This document shows positions 38,574 to 47,258 of a stretch of 64,000 nucleotides of DNA, one piece after another. The notes under the pieces are model-generated. The model was given only the letters and a program-made list of their open reading frames with translations, was not told the origin of the DNA and did not search any database. The stretch is from Leucobacter tenebrionis. Its GTDB lineage: Bacteria; Actinomycetota; Actinomycetes; Actinomycetales; Microbacteriaceae. The stretch is from the NCBI RefSeq assembly GCF_019884725.1, contig NZ_CP082322.1, positions 3,224,001 through 3,288,000 of the forward strand. The letters are read 5' to 3'. Position 1 is the first letter of the stretch. The number at the start of each line of letters is the position of its first letter. The translations under genes and the position numbers were made by a program.

Positions 38574-40031
38574 ATGACGGAACAGGCGACGGCGCGGCAC
38601 GGACATGCGGCAGACGGCGCGGCTGACGAGGCGGCGCTGCGAGCGGCGGTCGAGGAGCAGTTCGCGAGCACGATGGAGGATCTGCAGCGGCTCGTGCGCA
38701 TCCCGTCGGTGTCGTGGCCGGCGTTCGATCCGACGCACGTCGCCGCGAGCGCCGAGGCTATCGCCGGGCTGCTGCGGGAGACCGGGCTCTTCGACGTGGT
38801 CGACATCCGCCGCGCGCCGGTCGCCGGCGGCGAGGGCACGGACGGCGCCGATCCCGAGCTCGGCCAGCCGGCCGTCGTGGCGCGGCGGGAACCCCGCAAC
38901 GGCCGACCCACGGTGCTGCTCTACGCCCACCACGACGTGCAGCCGCCCGGTCGGGACGAGGACTGGAGCACTCCGCCCTTCGAGCCGACCGAGCGCAACG
39001 GCCGCCTCTACGGGCGCGGCGCGGCCGACGACAAGGCCGGGGTGATGGCCCACATCGGCGCGATCCGCGCGCTCGCCGCGGCCGCCGAGGCCGAGGGGCG
39101 CGAGCTCGAACTCGGCATCGCGCTCTTCATCGAGGGCGAGGAGGAGTGGGCGTCGCAGTCGTTCGGCAACTTCCTGCGCGAGAACCGGGATCTGCTCGCG
39201 GCCGACGCGATCATCGTCGCCGACTCGAGCAACTGGGATACCGAGACCCCGGCGCTCACGGTCGCGCTGCGCGGTGCGGTCGCCTTCAACATGCGGGTGC
39301 AGACGCTCGACCACGCGCTCCACTCCGGTATGCACGGCGGCGCGGTGCCGGATGCGATGCTCGCGACCGTGCGTCTGCTCGACACCCTCTGGAACGAGGA
39401 CGGATCCGTCGCGGTCGAGGGGCTCACCAGCGCCGATATCGACACCCCCGAGTACGACGAGGCGCGGCTTCGCGAGGAGTCGGGCCTGCTCGACGGCGTG
39501 AGCCCGATCGGCCGCGGCGAGATCCTGAGCCGCGTCTGGGCGCAGCCCGCGATCACCATCACCGGCATCGACGCCCCCGATGTCGCCAACGCCTCGAATA
39601 CCCTGATCCCGAGCGTGCGCGTGCGCATCAGCGCCCGTATCGCGCCCGGGCAGGATCCCGAAGCGGCGTTCGAGGCGATCCAGAACCACCTGCGCGCGAA
39701 TGCGCCGTACGGGGCGAGGATCGAGTTCGAGAGCGGCGACCTCGGCCAGGCGTTCCTCGTCGACACGAGCGGCTGGGCCGTGGCCGAGGTGCGCGGCGCC
39801 ATGGCCGACGCGTGGGAGCGGGAGCCGGTCGACATGGGCGTGGGCGGGTCGATCCCGTTCATCGCCGAGCTCATCGAGGAGTTCCCGGCGGCTCAGATCC
39901 TGGTCACGGGCGTCGAGGATCCCGACGGCCGCGCCCACAGCCCGAACGAGTCGCTGCACATCGAGTCGTTCCGCAAATCGCTGCTGACCGAGGCACTGTT
40001 CCTCGCGCGCCTCGACGCGCGCGAGGGGTAG
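38574..40031 (+). CDS. M20-family dipeptidase
   Basis: This 485-residue metallopeptidase has the M20 sites: LLYAHHDVQPPG (metal His and catalytic Asp, about residue 125), GRGAADDKAGVMAHI (bridging Asp), FIEGEEEWAS (catalytic Glu then metal Glu), IVADSSNWD (metal Asp) and a late PNESLHIESF with the last metal His. An N-terminal Ala/Glu tail precedes the domain. It cleaves dipeptides using two zinc ions. ATG 38574 follows GGAGG with a 6-nt spacer. Confidence 0.9.
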   Translation: MTEQATARHGHAADGAADEAALRAAVEEQFASTMEDLQRLVRIPSVSWPAFDPTHVAASAEAIAGLLRETGLFDVVDIRRAPVAGGEGTDGADPELGQPAVVARREPRNGRPTVLLYAHHDVQPPGRDEDWSTPPFEPTERNGRLYGRGAADDKAGVMAHIGAIRALAAAAEAEGRELELGIALFIEGEEEWASQSFGNFLRENRDLLAADAIIVADSSNWDTETPALTVALRGAVAFNMRVQTLDHALHSGMHGGAVPDAMLATVRLLDTLWNEDGSVAVEGLTSADIDTPEYDEARLREESGLLDGVSPIGRGEILSRVWAQPAITITGIDAPDVANASNTLIPSVRVRISARIAPGQDPEAAFEAIQNHLRANAPYGARIEFESGDLGQAFLVDTSGWAVAEVRGAMADAWEREPVDMGVGGSIPFIAELIEEFPAAQILVTGVEDPDGRAHSPNESLHIESFRKSLLTEALFLARLDAREG

Positions 40032-40097
40032 AGGGACGCGGGCTCCTCGCGAGTCGGGGCCGCTGACCCCGGGGTATTCCGCCGAACCCGAGCTGTC

Positions 40098-40146
40098 CTG
40101 TCGAGCCTGAGCCGATCATCGGCGATACACGGCTCAGGCTCGACAG
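40098..40146. terminator. Hairpin between convergent dipeptidase and MscL genes
   Basis: A perfect 17-bp stem (arm CTGTCGAGCCTGAGCCG, 40098-40114 with 40130-40146) and a 15-nt loop. It lies between two 3' ends, so it is a probable bidirectional terminator. The CGAGCCTGAG word is common in extragenic palindromes of high-GC bacteria. Confidence 0.65.
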
Positions 40147-40172
40147 AAGAGCTCAGTTCCGAGAAACAGGGC

Positions 40173-40619
40173 TCAGTGCCGGTGCGGCGGCGCCTGGTTC
40201 GGGTGCTCGGTACGGTTCATATCGGGGATCCGACCGCTCGCCGCCGCCTCCGCGCGCAGCAGGTCGCGGATCTCGGAGAGCAGCTCGGCCTCGGCCGAGG
40301 TCTCCGGCTCCTCCTCGGGTTCGGGCTTGCGCCACTTGTTCATGGGTACCACGAATACGAAGTAGACCACGGCGGCGACGATCACGAAGTTGATGAGCGC
40401 GCCGAGCAGGGCGCCGAAGGCGATCGTGCCGCCGCCGGGAAGCGCGACCTGCATGGCGGTGTCGAGCGAGTCCGCCTTGAACACCACGCCGATCACGGGG
40501 TTGATGAGGGAATCGACGACTCGCTCGACGACCGTGTTGAACGCGGCCCCGATCACCACGGCGACGGCGAGGTCGATCACGTTCCCGCGCAGCAGGAACT
40601 CCTTGAAACCCTTGAACAT
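40173..40619 (-). CDS. mscL: Large-conductance mechanosensitive channel MscL
   Basis: This 148-residue protein is typical MscL: MFKGFKEFLLRGNVIDLAVAVVIGAAF (amphipathic N-helix and gate helix TM1), VVDSLINPVIG, a periplasmic loop, TM2 (ALINFVIVAAVVYFVFVVPMNK) and a cytoplasmic helix bundle EAELLSEIRDLL. It opens on membrane stretch to release osmolytes on hypo-osmotic shock. The C-terminus is longer than usual by about 15 residues with His/Pro (NQAPPHRH). The ATG at 40619 gives the canonical MFKGF; upstream methionines are less likely. Confidence 0.95.
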   Translation of the reverse strand: MFKGFKEFLLRGNVIDLAVAVVIGAAFNTVVERVVDSLINPVIGVVFKADSLDTAMQVALPGGGTIAFGALLGALINFVIVAAVVYFVFVVPMNKWRKPEPEEEPETSAEAELLSEIRDLLRAEAAASGRIPDMNRTEHPNQAPPHRH

Positions 40620-40683
40620 GTGCGCTTCCCCCAAATCTGTCATGTGTGCGCCTGGAGAAAACGTTAGTGCACCCGCGCCCGAA

Positions 40684-40727
40684 ACGACGGAATCCCGCAC
40701 GAGAAGGCTCGCGCGGGATTCCGTCGT
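40684..40727. terminator. Hairpin between the DUF4190-like and MscL genes
   Basis: A perfect 15-bp stem (arm ACGACGGAATCCCGC, 40684-40698 with 40713-40727) and a 14-nt loop that itself can pair. It lies 29 nt beyond the 3' end of the DUF4190-like gene on the minus strand, where it should end transcription before mscL. Confidence 0.65.
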
Positions 40728-40755
40728 GGGGCGCTTCCGCCCGGAGTGCTCGTCG

Positions 40756-41850
40756 TTACATGCAGGCCATGGCATCTTCCATGGCCGCGTCGACGTACTC
40801 CTCCATGAGTCCGTTCAGGTCCTCGTTCACGGCGCTCGCGGGATCGTTGGCGAGCTGGTAGAACTTCTCGTAGATAGCCTGGTTGGGGCTGTCGGCCTCG
40901 GCGAGCTGGCGGTAGGCGTCGATGATCTCGGGGGAGATATCGGTGCTCGTCATGTCACCGCCGACCGTGGCGACCCGGTCGAGGGCGGCGCAGAACTCGG
41001 GGGAGCGGTCGCCGGTGGTGTCGGCGGGAGCCTCTTCCGTGCCGGGTGTGGTGGGCTCGGCGCTCGCCTCCAGATCCTCGGTCAGCGAGTCGGTGTCGCT
41101 CGAGTCGGTGGACGGGGACTCGATCTCCGACTGCAGCTCATCGAGCGAATCGCTGTAGCTGTCGAGCTCGGAGCCGACGCTCGAGAAGACGGCGGCCCAG
41201 GTGATGACGATCCCGATGCCGATGAGCACCCCGATACCGCCGGTGATGAGGCCGGTGAGCGACATGCCCTTCGACTGCTTCTTCCGCAGCGCGATGATGC
41301 CCAGCACGACCGCCGCGGCGCCGACGAGGATCGTGATGATGCCGCCGACGAAGGGGATCCAGCCGAAGATCAGCGCGCCGACGACGGCGACGATGCCGAG
41401 GATCATGGCCGTGATCGCGAGGCCCTTCGGCTCGCGCGGCGCTGCAGAGTACGCGGGGTAGCCCTGGCCCGGCGCCTGCTGCGGCGGCACGGGAGGCACG
41501 GGCGGCGCCGGCGGCGCGGCGTTGAACTGGGGTGCTTGCGACTGCGGCAGCGCGGTGGTCGGCTGCTGGTCGGCGTTCTGCTGGAACGTGTTCTGCTGAC
41601 CGCCGTCGTAGGGCGATCCGTCGAAGCCGGGGAGCACGCTCGTCGGCTGCTGGTCGCCGCCGGCCTGGGGGAGCGCGGTGGTGGGCTGCTGGTCGCCGTC
41701 GACCTGCGGGGCCGCGGTGGTCGGCTGCGCATCGGCCTCGTCGAAGCGGGGCGGCTCGGGCTGAGTCGGCGGGGCCGGAGGCGTCGGGGGAACCGGCGGC
41801 ACCGGGGACTCGGGCGGCGTCGGCTTTCCGGGATCGTTCGTGTCAGACAT
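40756..41850 (-). CDS. DUF4190-like membrane protein with proline-rich repeat tail
   Basis: This 364-residue protein has an N-terminal Pro/Gln-rich region (about 1-140) with repeated QQPTTALPQ-type units, then two or three hydrophobic helices (GLAITAMILGIVAVVGALIF, GIITILVGAAAVVLGIIAL and GLITGGIGVLIGIGIVITWA, about 145-225) as in DUF4190 proteins, then an extracytoplasmic Ser/Asp/Glu linker and a helical domain ending in AMACM with two Cys in the C-terminal region. Function unknown; such proteins are common actinobacterial envelope proteins. It starts behind GAAGGAG at a somewhat long 11-nt spacing. A palindrome-like CGTTCT-N2-AGAACG lies at about 41880. Confidence 0.72.
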   Translation of the reverse strand: MSDTNDPGKPTPPESPVPPVPPTPPAPPTQPEPPRFDEADAQPTTAAPQVDGDQQPTTALPQAGGDQQPTSVLPGFDGSPYDGGQQNTFQQNADQQPTTALPQSQAPQFNAAPPAPPVPPVPPQQAPGQGYPAYSAAPREPKGLAITAMILGIVAVVGALIFGWIPFVGGIITILVGAAAVVLGIIALRKKQSKGMSLTGLITGGIGVLIGIGIVITWAAVFSSVGSELDSYSDSLDELQSEIESPSTDSSDTDSLTEDLEASAEPTTPGTEEAPADTTGDRSPEFCAALDRVATVGGDMTSTDISPEIIDAYRQLAEADSPNQAIYEKFYQLANDPASAVNEDLNGLMEEYVDAAMEDAMACM

Positions 41851-42051
41851 AGCCGGTTCTGCTCCTTCAAAATCTTCGCGTTCTCAAGAACGTGTCTCGC
41901 CGCTGCGAGACGGCCGCTCGTGAACACATCGGCATCGATCATGCGCGAGCCGTTCCTGACCCCCACGCCGACCATCCTATGCGCTGCATGTGACATCTGT
42001 GTCTTGACGGATGGCGGACGCGACCCTGGCCGAGGGGGTAGCGTGGGGATC

Positions 42052-43584
42052 ATGGAGTTTATCGGCGCGATGCCCACGGTCGACCTCACCTACTCGGACG
42101 TGTTCCTCGTGCCGCGGCACTCCGGCGTCGGCAGCCGACTCGGAGTGGATCTCACTCCCACCGACGGCACGCCGGCGACGCTGCCGCTCGTGGCCGCGAA
42201 TATGAACTCGGTCACCGGCCCGCGGCTCGCCGCGGTGCTCGCGAGGCGCGGCGGGCTCGCGGTGCTGCCCCAGGATCTCGCGCTCGCCGAAACCGAGCGG
42301 GCGATCCGCTGGGTCAAGCGACAGCCGGTCGTCTTCGACACTCCGATCGTGATGCCGCCGCACGCCACAGCGGACGAAGCGCTGCGCCTGATCCCCCGCG
42401 CCGCGGAGCAGGCCGTCGTCGTCGCCGACCGCGATGCTGACGAATCGGTGCGGGCCTCGGGCATCCGCGGAGCGCTCTCCGCGGCCAGGCTGACCTCGGT
42501 GCCGGGCGACGCGCTGCTCGGGGATCTCGTCATCGGGGAGCCTGCGATCCTCGACGCCGACGAGCTGGCGGATCCGCGCTCAGCCTTCGATGCGGTGACC
42601 GCTGCGAGCGAGTCGCGCGCCGCCGCCGCGCACGGAGCCGATCCCGACGGAGCTGACCCGCATGCCGCCGACCCGCACCCCGCCGAGACGGTCTGCGTCG
42701 TGAGCGGGGGAGTCCTCGTCGGAACGCTCTCGCCCCGATCCGCCCTGCGTCGATCCATCTACCGCCCGGCCCTCGACCGCGAGGGCCGGCTCGCCGTCGC
42801 GGTCGCGGTCGGCATCAACGGAGACGTCGCGGCGAAGGCGCGCGCCCTCGCCGCGGCCGGGGCCGACGTGCTCGTCATCGACACCGCCCACGGGCACCAG
42901 GAGGGGATGATCCGCGCGATCCGCACGGTCGCCGACCTCGGTCTCGGACTGCCGATCGTCGCGGGCAACATCGTCACGGCCGATGGCGTGAACGACCTCG
43001 TGAGCGCGGGCGCCACGATCCTCAAGGTCGGTGTGGGGCCCGGCGCCATGTGCACCACCCGCATGATGACGGCCGTGGGGCGCCCCCAGTTCTCGGCCGT
43101 GCTCGAGACCGCTCAGGCGGCCCGCGAACTCGGCGCGCACGTCTGGGCCGACGGCGGGGTGCGCTACCCGCGCGACGTCGCCCTCGCGCTGGCCGCCGGC
43201 GCCGCGTCGGTGATGATCGGATCCTGGTTCGCGGGCACCGCCGAGTCCCCGGGCGAGCTGCGCACCGACGCCGACGGGCGCCAGTACAAGGAGTCGTGGG
43301 GCATGGCCTCGACGAAGGCGGTGCAGGGCCGATTCGGCGGGCTCGACGCCTACGAGCGGGCGCGCAAGGAGCTCTTCGCCGAGGGCATCTCGTCGTCGAA
43401 GATCTACCTGGACCCGCAGCGCCCCGGCGTCGAGGACCTCGTCGACATGATCACGTCGGGCGTGCGCTCGTCGTTCACCTACGCCGGAGCCGACTCGCTG
43501 CGCGAGTTCCACGTGCGCGCCCGGGTCGGGCTGCAGTCGGCGGCGGGCTACGAGGAGGGCAAGGCGCTGCCGGTCTCCTGGTAG
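42052..43584 (+). CDS. guaB1: GuaB1-type IMPDH-family protein (probable GMP reductase)
   Basis: This 510-residue TIM-barrel enzyme has IMPDH-family marks: LTYSDVFLVPRHSGVGSR at the N-terminus, LPLVAANMNSVTGPRLAAVLARRGGLAVLPQD, a CBS-type insert (about 95-235), VLVIDTAHGHQEGMI, the phosphate/catalytic loop VGVGPGAMCTTRMMTAVG (catalytic Cys) and the flap ESWGMASTKAVQGRFG. This GuaB1 clade from actinobacteria has been shown in Mycobacterium smegmatis to act as a GMP reductase rather than an IMP dehydrogenase. The CBS region carries an odd Ala/Asp/His/Pro repeat (GADPDGADPHAADPH). TAGCGT (42039-42044) lies 7 nt before the ATG, so it is leaderless. Confidence 0.88.
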   Translation: MEFIGAMPTVDLTYSDVFLVPRHSGVGSRLGVDLTPTDGTPATLPLVAANMNSVTGPRLAAVLARRGGLAVLPQDLALAETERAIRWVKRQPVVFDTPIVMPPHATADEALRLIPRAAEQAVVVADRDADESVRASGIRGALSAARLTSVPGDALLGDLVIGEPAILDADELADPRSAFDAVTAASESRAAAAHGADPDGADPHAADPHPAETVCVVSGGVLVGTLSPRSALRRSIYRPALDREGRLAVAVAVGINGDVAAKARALAAAGADVLVIDTAHGHQEGMIRAIRTVADLGLGLPIVAGNIVTADGVNDLVSAGATILKVGVGPGAMCTTRMMTAVGRPQFSAVLETAQAARELGAHVWADGGVRYPRDVALALAAGAASVMIGSWFAGTAESPGELRTDADGRQYKESWGMASTKAVQGRFGGLDAYERARKELFAEGISSSKIYLDPQRPGVEDLVDMITSGVRSSFTYAGADSLREFHVRARVGLQSAAGYEEGKALPVSW

Positions 43585-43702
43585 GGCGCGGTGCATCGAG
43601 GCGGATCGGGATCCGGATCCCCCTCCCCGAGCCGTCCGCCGAATAGGATGGGGGAGTCGGCGCGCACAGCCCGACGGCGCGATCACGAAACGAGGAGCAC
43701 CG

Positions 43703-45133
43703 GTGAAGTACATCTCGACCCGCGGCGGCATGGCGCCGGCACCCTACAGTGAGATCCTGCTCGAGGGCCTCGCTACAGACGGGGGGCTGGTCGTGCCGGA
43801 GACGGTGCCGCGGCTGAGCGCCGAGCAGATCGAGTCGTGGCGATCCCTCAGCTATCCCGAGCTCGCCACCGAGGTGCTCGGCATCTTCGCCGCCGACTTC
43901 CCGCGCGACGACCTCGCGCGCATGTGCCGCGACGCCTACAGCGCCGAGAACTTCGTCGCCCCCGAGGTCGTCCCCGTGACCGAGCTCGAGCCCGGCATCT
44001 CGCTCGTCGGGCTCTCGGAGGGGCCCACGCTCGCGTTCAAGGACATGGCGATGCAGTTCCTCGGGCAGTCGCTCGAGTACGTGCTCGCGAAGACGGATCG
44101 CGCGCTCAACATCGTGGGGGCGACCTCGGGCGACACCGGCTCGGCCGCCGAGTACGCCCTGCGCGGCAAGGACGGCATCGCGGTGTTCATGCTCTCCCCG
44201 CAGGGCCGCATGAGCGACTTCCAGCGCGCGCAGATGTACTCCCTCACCGACGAGAACATCCACAACATCGCCGTCGAGGGTGTCTTCGACGACTGCCAGA
44301 ACCTCATGAAGGCGCTGTTCGAGGATCTCGAGTTCAAGCGCGCCCACGACCTCGGCGCCGTGAACTCGGTCAACCTGGGCCGCGTCAGCGCGCAGGCCGT
44401 CTACTACTTCTGGGCGTGGCTGCGCGCGAGCGACGGCGTCGCGGCCGAAGATCGCGCCGCATTCGAGATCTCGGTCACGGTGCCCTCGGGCAACTTCGGC
44501 AACATCTTCTCGGGCTACCTCGCGAAGACGATGGGCGTGCCGATCCGCCGTCTCGTGCTCGCGGCCAACGAGAACAACGTGCTCGACGAGTTCTTCAGGA
44601 CAGGCGTGTACGCCCCTCGCGGCGCCGCCGACACCCACGCGACCTCGAGCCCCTCGATGGACATCTCGAAGGCGTCGAATCTCGAGCGCTTCGTGTTCGA
44701 GGTGCTCGGGCGCGACCCGGAGCGGCTCGCCGCGGCGTGGCGGGAGCTGGCCGAGACGGGCAGGATCGACCTCACCGCCGAGCAGGCGCGCTTCGAGTCG
44801 GAGTTCGGCTTCCAGAGCGGCACGAGCACCCACGCGGATCGCGTGGCCACCATCAAATCGGTGTTCGAGGCGAGCGGCGTGCTGATCGATCCGCACACGG
44901 CCGACGGCGTGAAGGTGGCGCGCGAGCACGTCGAGGCCGGCGTGCCGATGCTCGTGCTCGAGACGGCGAAGCCCGCGAAGTTCCCGGAGATCGTGCTCGA
45001 GGCCACGGGGGAGCGGATCGGCATGCCCGAGCACCTCGGCGACCTGCTCGAGCTGCCGCAGCACGTCACCGAGATGGCCGACGACGAGGCGGAATTGCGC
45101 GCGTTCGTCGCTGAGCGCGCCGTCAAGCGGTAG
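43703..45133 (+). CDS. thrC: Threonine synthase
   Basis: This 476-residue PLP enzyme begins MKYISTRGG, with the PLP Lys in TLAFKDMAMQFLGQ (about residue 115), phosphate-binding ATSGDTGSAA, SVNLGRVSAQAVYYFWAW and VPSGNFGNIFSGYLAK, typical of long threonine synthases (E. coli/plant class II length). It converts O-phospho-homoserine to threonine. GTG start at 43703 follows AACGAGGAGC. A TAGGAT-like -10 lies about 55 nt upstream. Confidence 0.94.
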   Translation: MKYISTRGGMAPAPYSEILLEGLATDGGLVVPETVPRLSAEQIESWRSLSYPELATEVLGIFAADFPRDDLARMCRDAYSAENFVAPEVVPVTELEPGISLVGLSEGPTLAFKDMAMQFLGQSLEYVLAKTDRALNIVGATSGDTGSAAEYALRGKDGIAVFMLSPQGRMSDFQRAQMYSLTDENIHNIAVEGVFDDCQNLMKALFEDLEFKRAHDLGAVNSVNLGRVSAQAVYYFWAWLRASDGVAAEDRAAFEISVTVPSGNFGNIFSGYLAKTMGVPIRRLVLAANENNVLDEFFRTGVYAPRGAADTHATSSPSMDISKASNLERFVFEVLGRDPERLAAAWRELAETGRIDLTAEQARFESEFGFQSGTSTHADRVATIKSVFEASGVLIDPHTADGVKVAREHVEAGVPMLVLETAKPAKFPEIVLEATGERIGMPEHLGDLLELPQHVTEMADDEAELRAFVAERAVKR

Positions 45134-45176
45134 GCGACCGAGAACGCAGCACGCAGTACGACAGGGGGAGGCTGAC

Positions 45177-46373
45177 ATGTTCGGTGGACGAGCTCGGCGA
45201 GAGCTGGAACAGCGCGTCTCGAGGCTCGAGCGCGGCGCGGGCGCGCCCGAGGGGCCGATCGCGCAGACGCGGCACCTGATGCGGGCGGGCGGCGCCTGGG
45301 GCGACGGCTTCGGGCTGCTCGCCACGCGCTCGCTGCAGATCATCATCGTGCTGGTGCTCACCGCGGGCGCCGTGTTCGGCATGAGCACGTTGAGCACCGT
45401 CGTGATCCCGATCCTGCTCGCCCTCATCTTCGCGAGCACCTTCGCGCCCGTCATGGGCTGGCTGCGAGGCCATCGGGTGCCCTCGGCGCTCGCGACCGTG
45501 CTCGTGTTGCTCACGATCGTGCTGCTGCTCACCGGGGTGGGCTGGCTCATCGTGTGGGCCGTGCGCGATCAGTGGGACGAGCTGTCGGCGCAGGCGCAGA
45601 CCGGTTTCGATCAGGTGATGGACTGGGTGCGCACGCTCCCGTTCGCCCCCGATCACGATCAACTGGTGGAGTGGCAGCAGAACGTCACGGACTTCCTCAC
45701 CGGGTTCCTCACGAGCTCGCAGTTCGGCTCGGGGGCGCTCGCGGGGGTCGGGATCGTCACGAACTTCGTCACGGGCCTCATCCTGATGGTGGTCGTGCTC
45801 TTCTTCTTCCTGAAGGACGGGCCGCAGATCTGGCGCTTCCTGCTGCGCCCCTTCGAGGGCGAGGCGCTGGCTCGCGCGGAGCGCGCGGGCGAGAAGACGG
45901 TGCAGACCCTCGGGCATTACGTGCGCGGCACGGCGTCGGTCGCCGCCGTCGACGCGGTAGGCATCGGGATCGGCCTGCTGATCCTGCAGGTGCCCCTCGC
46001 ACTGCCGCTCGCCGTGCTCGTCTTCGTGCTCGCATTCATCCCGATCGTCGGCGCGACGCTGGCCGGCATCCTCGCCGCTCTCGTCGCTCTCGTCGCCAAC
46101 GGACCCCTCAGTGCCGTGCTCGTCGTGGGCGTCGTGGTGCTGGTGAACCAGCTCGAGGGCAACTTCCTGCAGCCCGTGTTGATGGGCCGCGCGCTGAAGC
46201 TGCACTCGCTCGTCATCCTGCTCGCCCTGACCATCGGCACCGTGCTGAGCGGCGTGCTCGGGGCCGTGCTCGCGGTACCGATCGCGGCCGTCGTCTGGGG
46301 CATCATCCAGGTGTGGGACGGGCCGGATCTGCCGGCGAAGGCGTTCCGGCGCAAGCCGGGCGAAGAGGTCTGA
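45177..46373 (+). CDS. AI-2E family transporter (YdgG/TqsA-like permease)
   Basis: This 398-residue protein has eight predicted helices in the PF01594 arrangement: IIIVLVLTAGAVFGMSTL, a pair around 85-135, then PEDUF-type VVVLFFFLKDGPQIWRFL, ALPLAVLVFVLAFIPIVGATLAGI and VLVNQLEGNFLQPVLMGRALKLHS. The family exports small molecules or ions; AI-2 transport is proven only for few members. A coiled-coil-like N-terminus (EQRVSRLER) precedes it. It is 43 nt after thrC, so a shared transcript is possible. Confidence 0.88.
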   Translation: MFGGRARRELEQRVSRLERGAGAPEGPIAQTRHLMRAGGAWGDGFGLLATRSLQIIIVLVLTAGAVFGMSTLSTVVIPILLALIFASTFAPVMGWLRGHRVPSALATVLVLLTIVLLLTGVGWLIVWAVRDQWDELSAQAQTGFDQVMDWVRTLPFAPDHDQLVEWQQNVTDFLTGFLTSSQFGSGALAGVGIVTNFVTGLILMVVVLFFFLKDGPQIWRFLLRPFEGEALARAERAGEKTVQTLGHYVRGTASVAAVDAVGIGIGLLILQVPLALPLAVLVFVLAFIPIVGATLAGILAALVALVANGPLSAVLVVGVVVLVNQLEGNFLQPVLMGRALKLHSLVILLALTIGTVLSGVLGAVLAVPIAAVVWGIIQVWDGPDLPAKAFRRKPGEEV

Positions 46374-46440
46374 CCGCGTCACCGCTGCGATACGCTGAGG
46401 TCAGGGGCACCGTACGGAGCCCCGCCGAGCGAAGGAGCCC

Positions 46441-46854
46441 ATGATGCGTCTGCTGTTCCAGATCGTCTCGCAACTGGTGCTGGCCGCGATCGCCATAACC
46501 GTATGCCACTTCGCGCTCCCGGGCTTCGAGATGCGCATCGCGGGATTCCTGGTGGCGCTCGGGGTGTTCACGATCGCGCACGCCGTGCTGGGGCCGTTCG
46601 TGCTCAACATCGCCCAGCGATACGCGGCGCCGCTCGCCGGAGGGGTGGGGCTCGTGGCGACGCTGCTGGCGCTGTGGATCGCCACGCTCTTCCAGGGCGG
46701 CATCACGATCCGCGGCGTCGAGACCTGGGTGCTGGCGCCCATCATCGTGTGGGTGATCACGGCGCTCGGCGGGTGGATCTTCATGGCGTTCGTCGTCGAT
46801 AGGCGTCTGAAGCGGCGCGCGGCCGAGAAGGCGATGCGGCACAGCAGGTCGTGA
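46441..46854 (+). CDS. Phage-holin-family-like (four-helix) membrane protein
   Basis: This 137-residue protein has four hydrophobic helices (about 5-20, 33-55, 62-85 and 95-120), the second containing VALGVFTIAHAVLGPFVLN, and a basic end (VVDRRLKRRAAEKAMRHSRS). It resembles mycobacterial 4-TMS holin superfamily IV (DUF/phage holin) proteins, which despite the name occur in chromosomes without lysis genes. No phage genes are near. ATG 46441 follows GAAGGAG with a 4-nt spacer. Confidence 0.72.
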   Translation: MMRLLFQIVSQLVLAAIAITVCHFALPGFEMRIAGFLVALGVFTIAHAVLGPFVLNIAQRYAAPLAGGVGLVATLLALWIATLFQGGITIRGVETWVLAPIIVWVITALGGWIFMAFVVDRRLKRRAAEKAMRHSRS

Positions 46855-47002
46855 GCGCGGACAGGCGCGGTGAAGAACCGCGGAATCATGCGGGACACAC
46901 CCGGGGTGCACGGATGGATTTGCCCCAGCTCGCGAAGGTGTGCCAATATATATGAGTTGCCAGCGCAGCGGGGGAAGCCCCGGAAGAGCTGCAACAGCGT
47001 CC

Positions 47003-47075
47003 GGCCCCATCGTATAGCGGCCTAGTACGCCGCCCTCTCACGGCGGTAACGCGGGTTCGAATCCCGCTGGGGTCA
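47003..47075 (+). tRNA. tRNA-Glu (anticodon CTC)
   Basis: Acceptor arm GGCCCCA pairs with TGGGGTC (one G-T pair), discriminator A; anticodon stem CCGCC/GGCGG around loop CTCTCAC places CTC at 34-36, reading GAG. T-arm is GCGGG-TTCGAAT-CCCGC. The 3' CCA is not encoded (the next bases are CCG). A terminator follows 7 nt later. The 5' side holds an AT-rich TATATAT at about 46947 which may belong to its promoter. Confidence 0.95.
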
Positions 47076-47082
47076 CCGGAAG

Positions 47083-47112
47083 CGAAAGCCTCACCTTCGG
47101 GTGGGGCTTTCG
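47083..47112 (+). terminator. Rho-independent-type terminator after tRNA-Glu
   Basis: CGAAAGCC-T-CACC, loop TTCG, then GGTG-G-GGCTTTCG: a 13-bp stem with one mismatch and a UUCG-type tetraloop, starting 7 nt after the tRNA and followed by TCGTTTCTC. Confidence 0.85.
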
Positions 47113-47258
47113 TCGTTTCTCGGTGGTCTGCGCGATGGCGGCGCGATGCCCGCGCGACGGCGTCGAGGGTGCGAGCCGCCCTCGGGTCGGGCGACTCGAA
47201 ACGTCCGCGGGCGCGAGTAAGCTGGACACGTTCTGTCAGGCACGAAGAGGAGCGTTCA

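Noticed and set aside
40390-42051. Long open extension upstream of GuaB1 in the same frame
   Set aside because: It runs opposite to mscL and the DUF4190-like gene and has no domain; the leaderless ATG at 42052 gives the family start.
46441-46854. Holin-like gene as sign of a prophage
   Set aside because: No endolysin, integrase or structural phage gene is near; this family is common in chromosomes.
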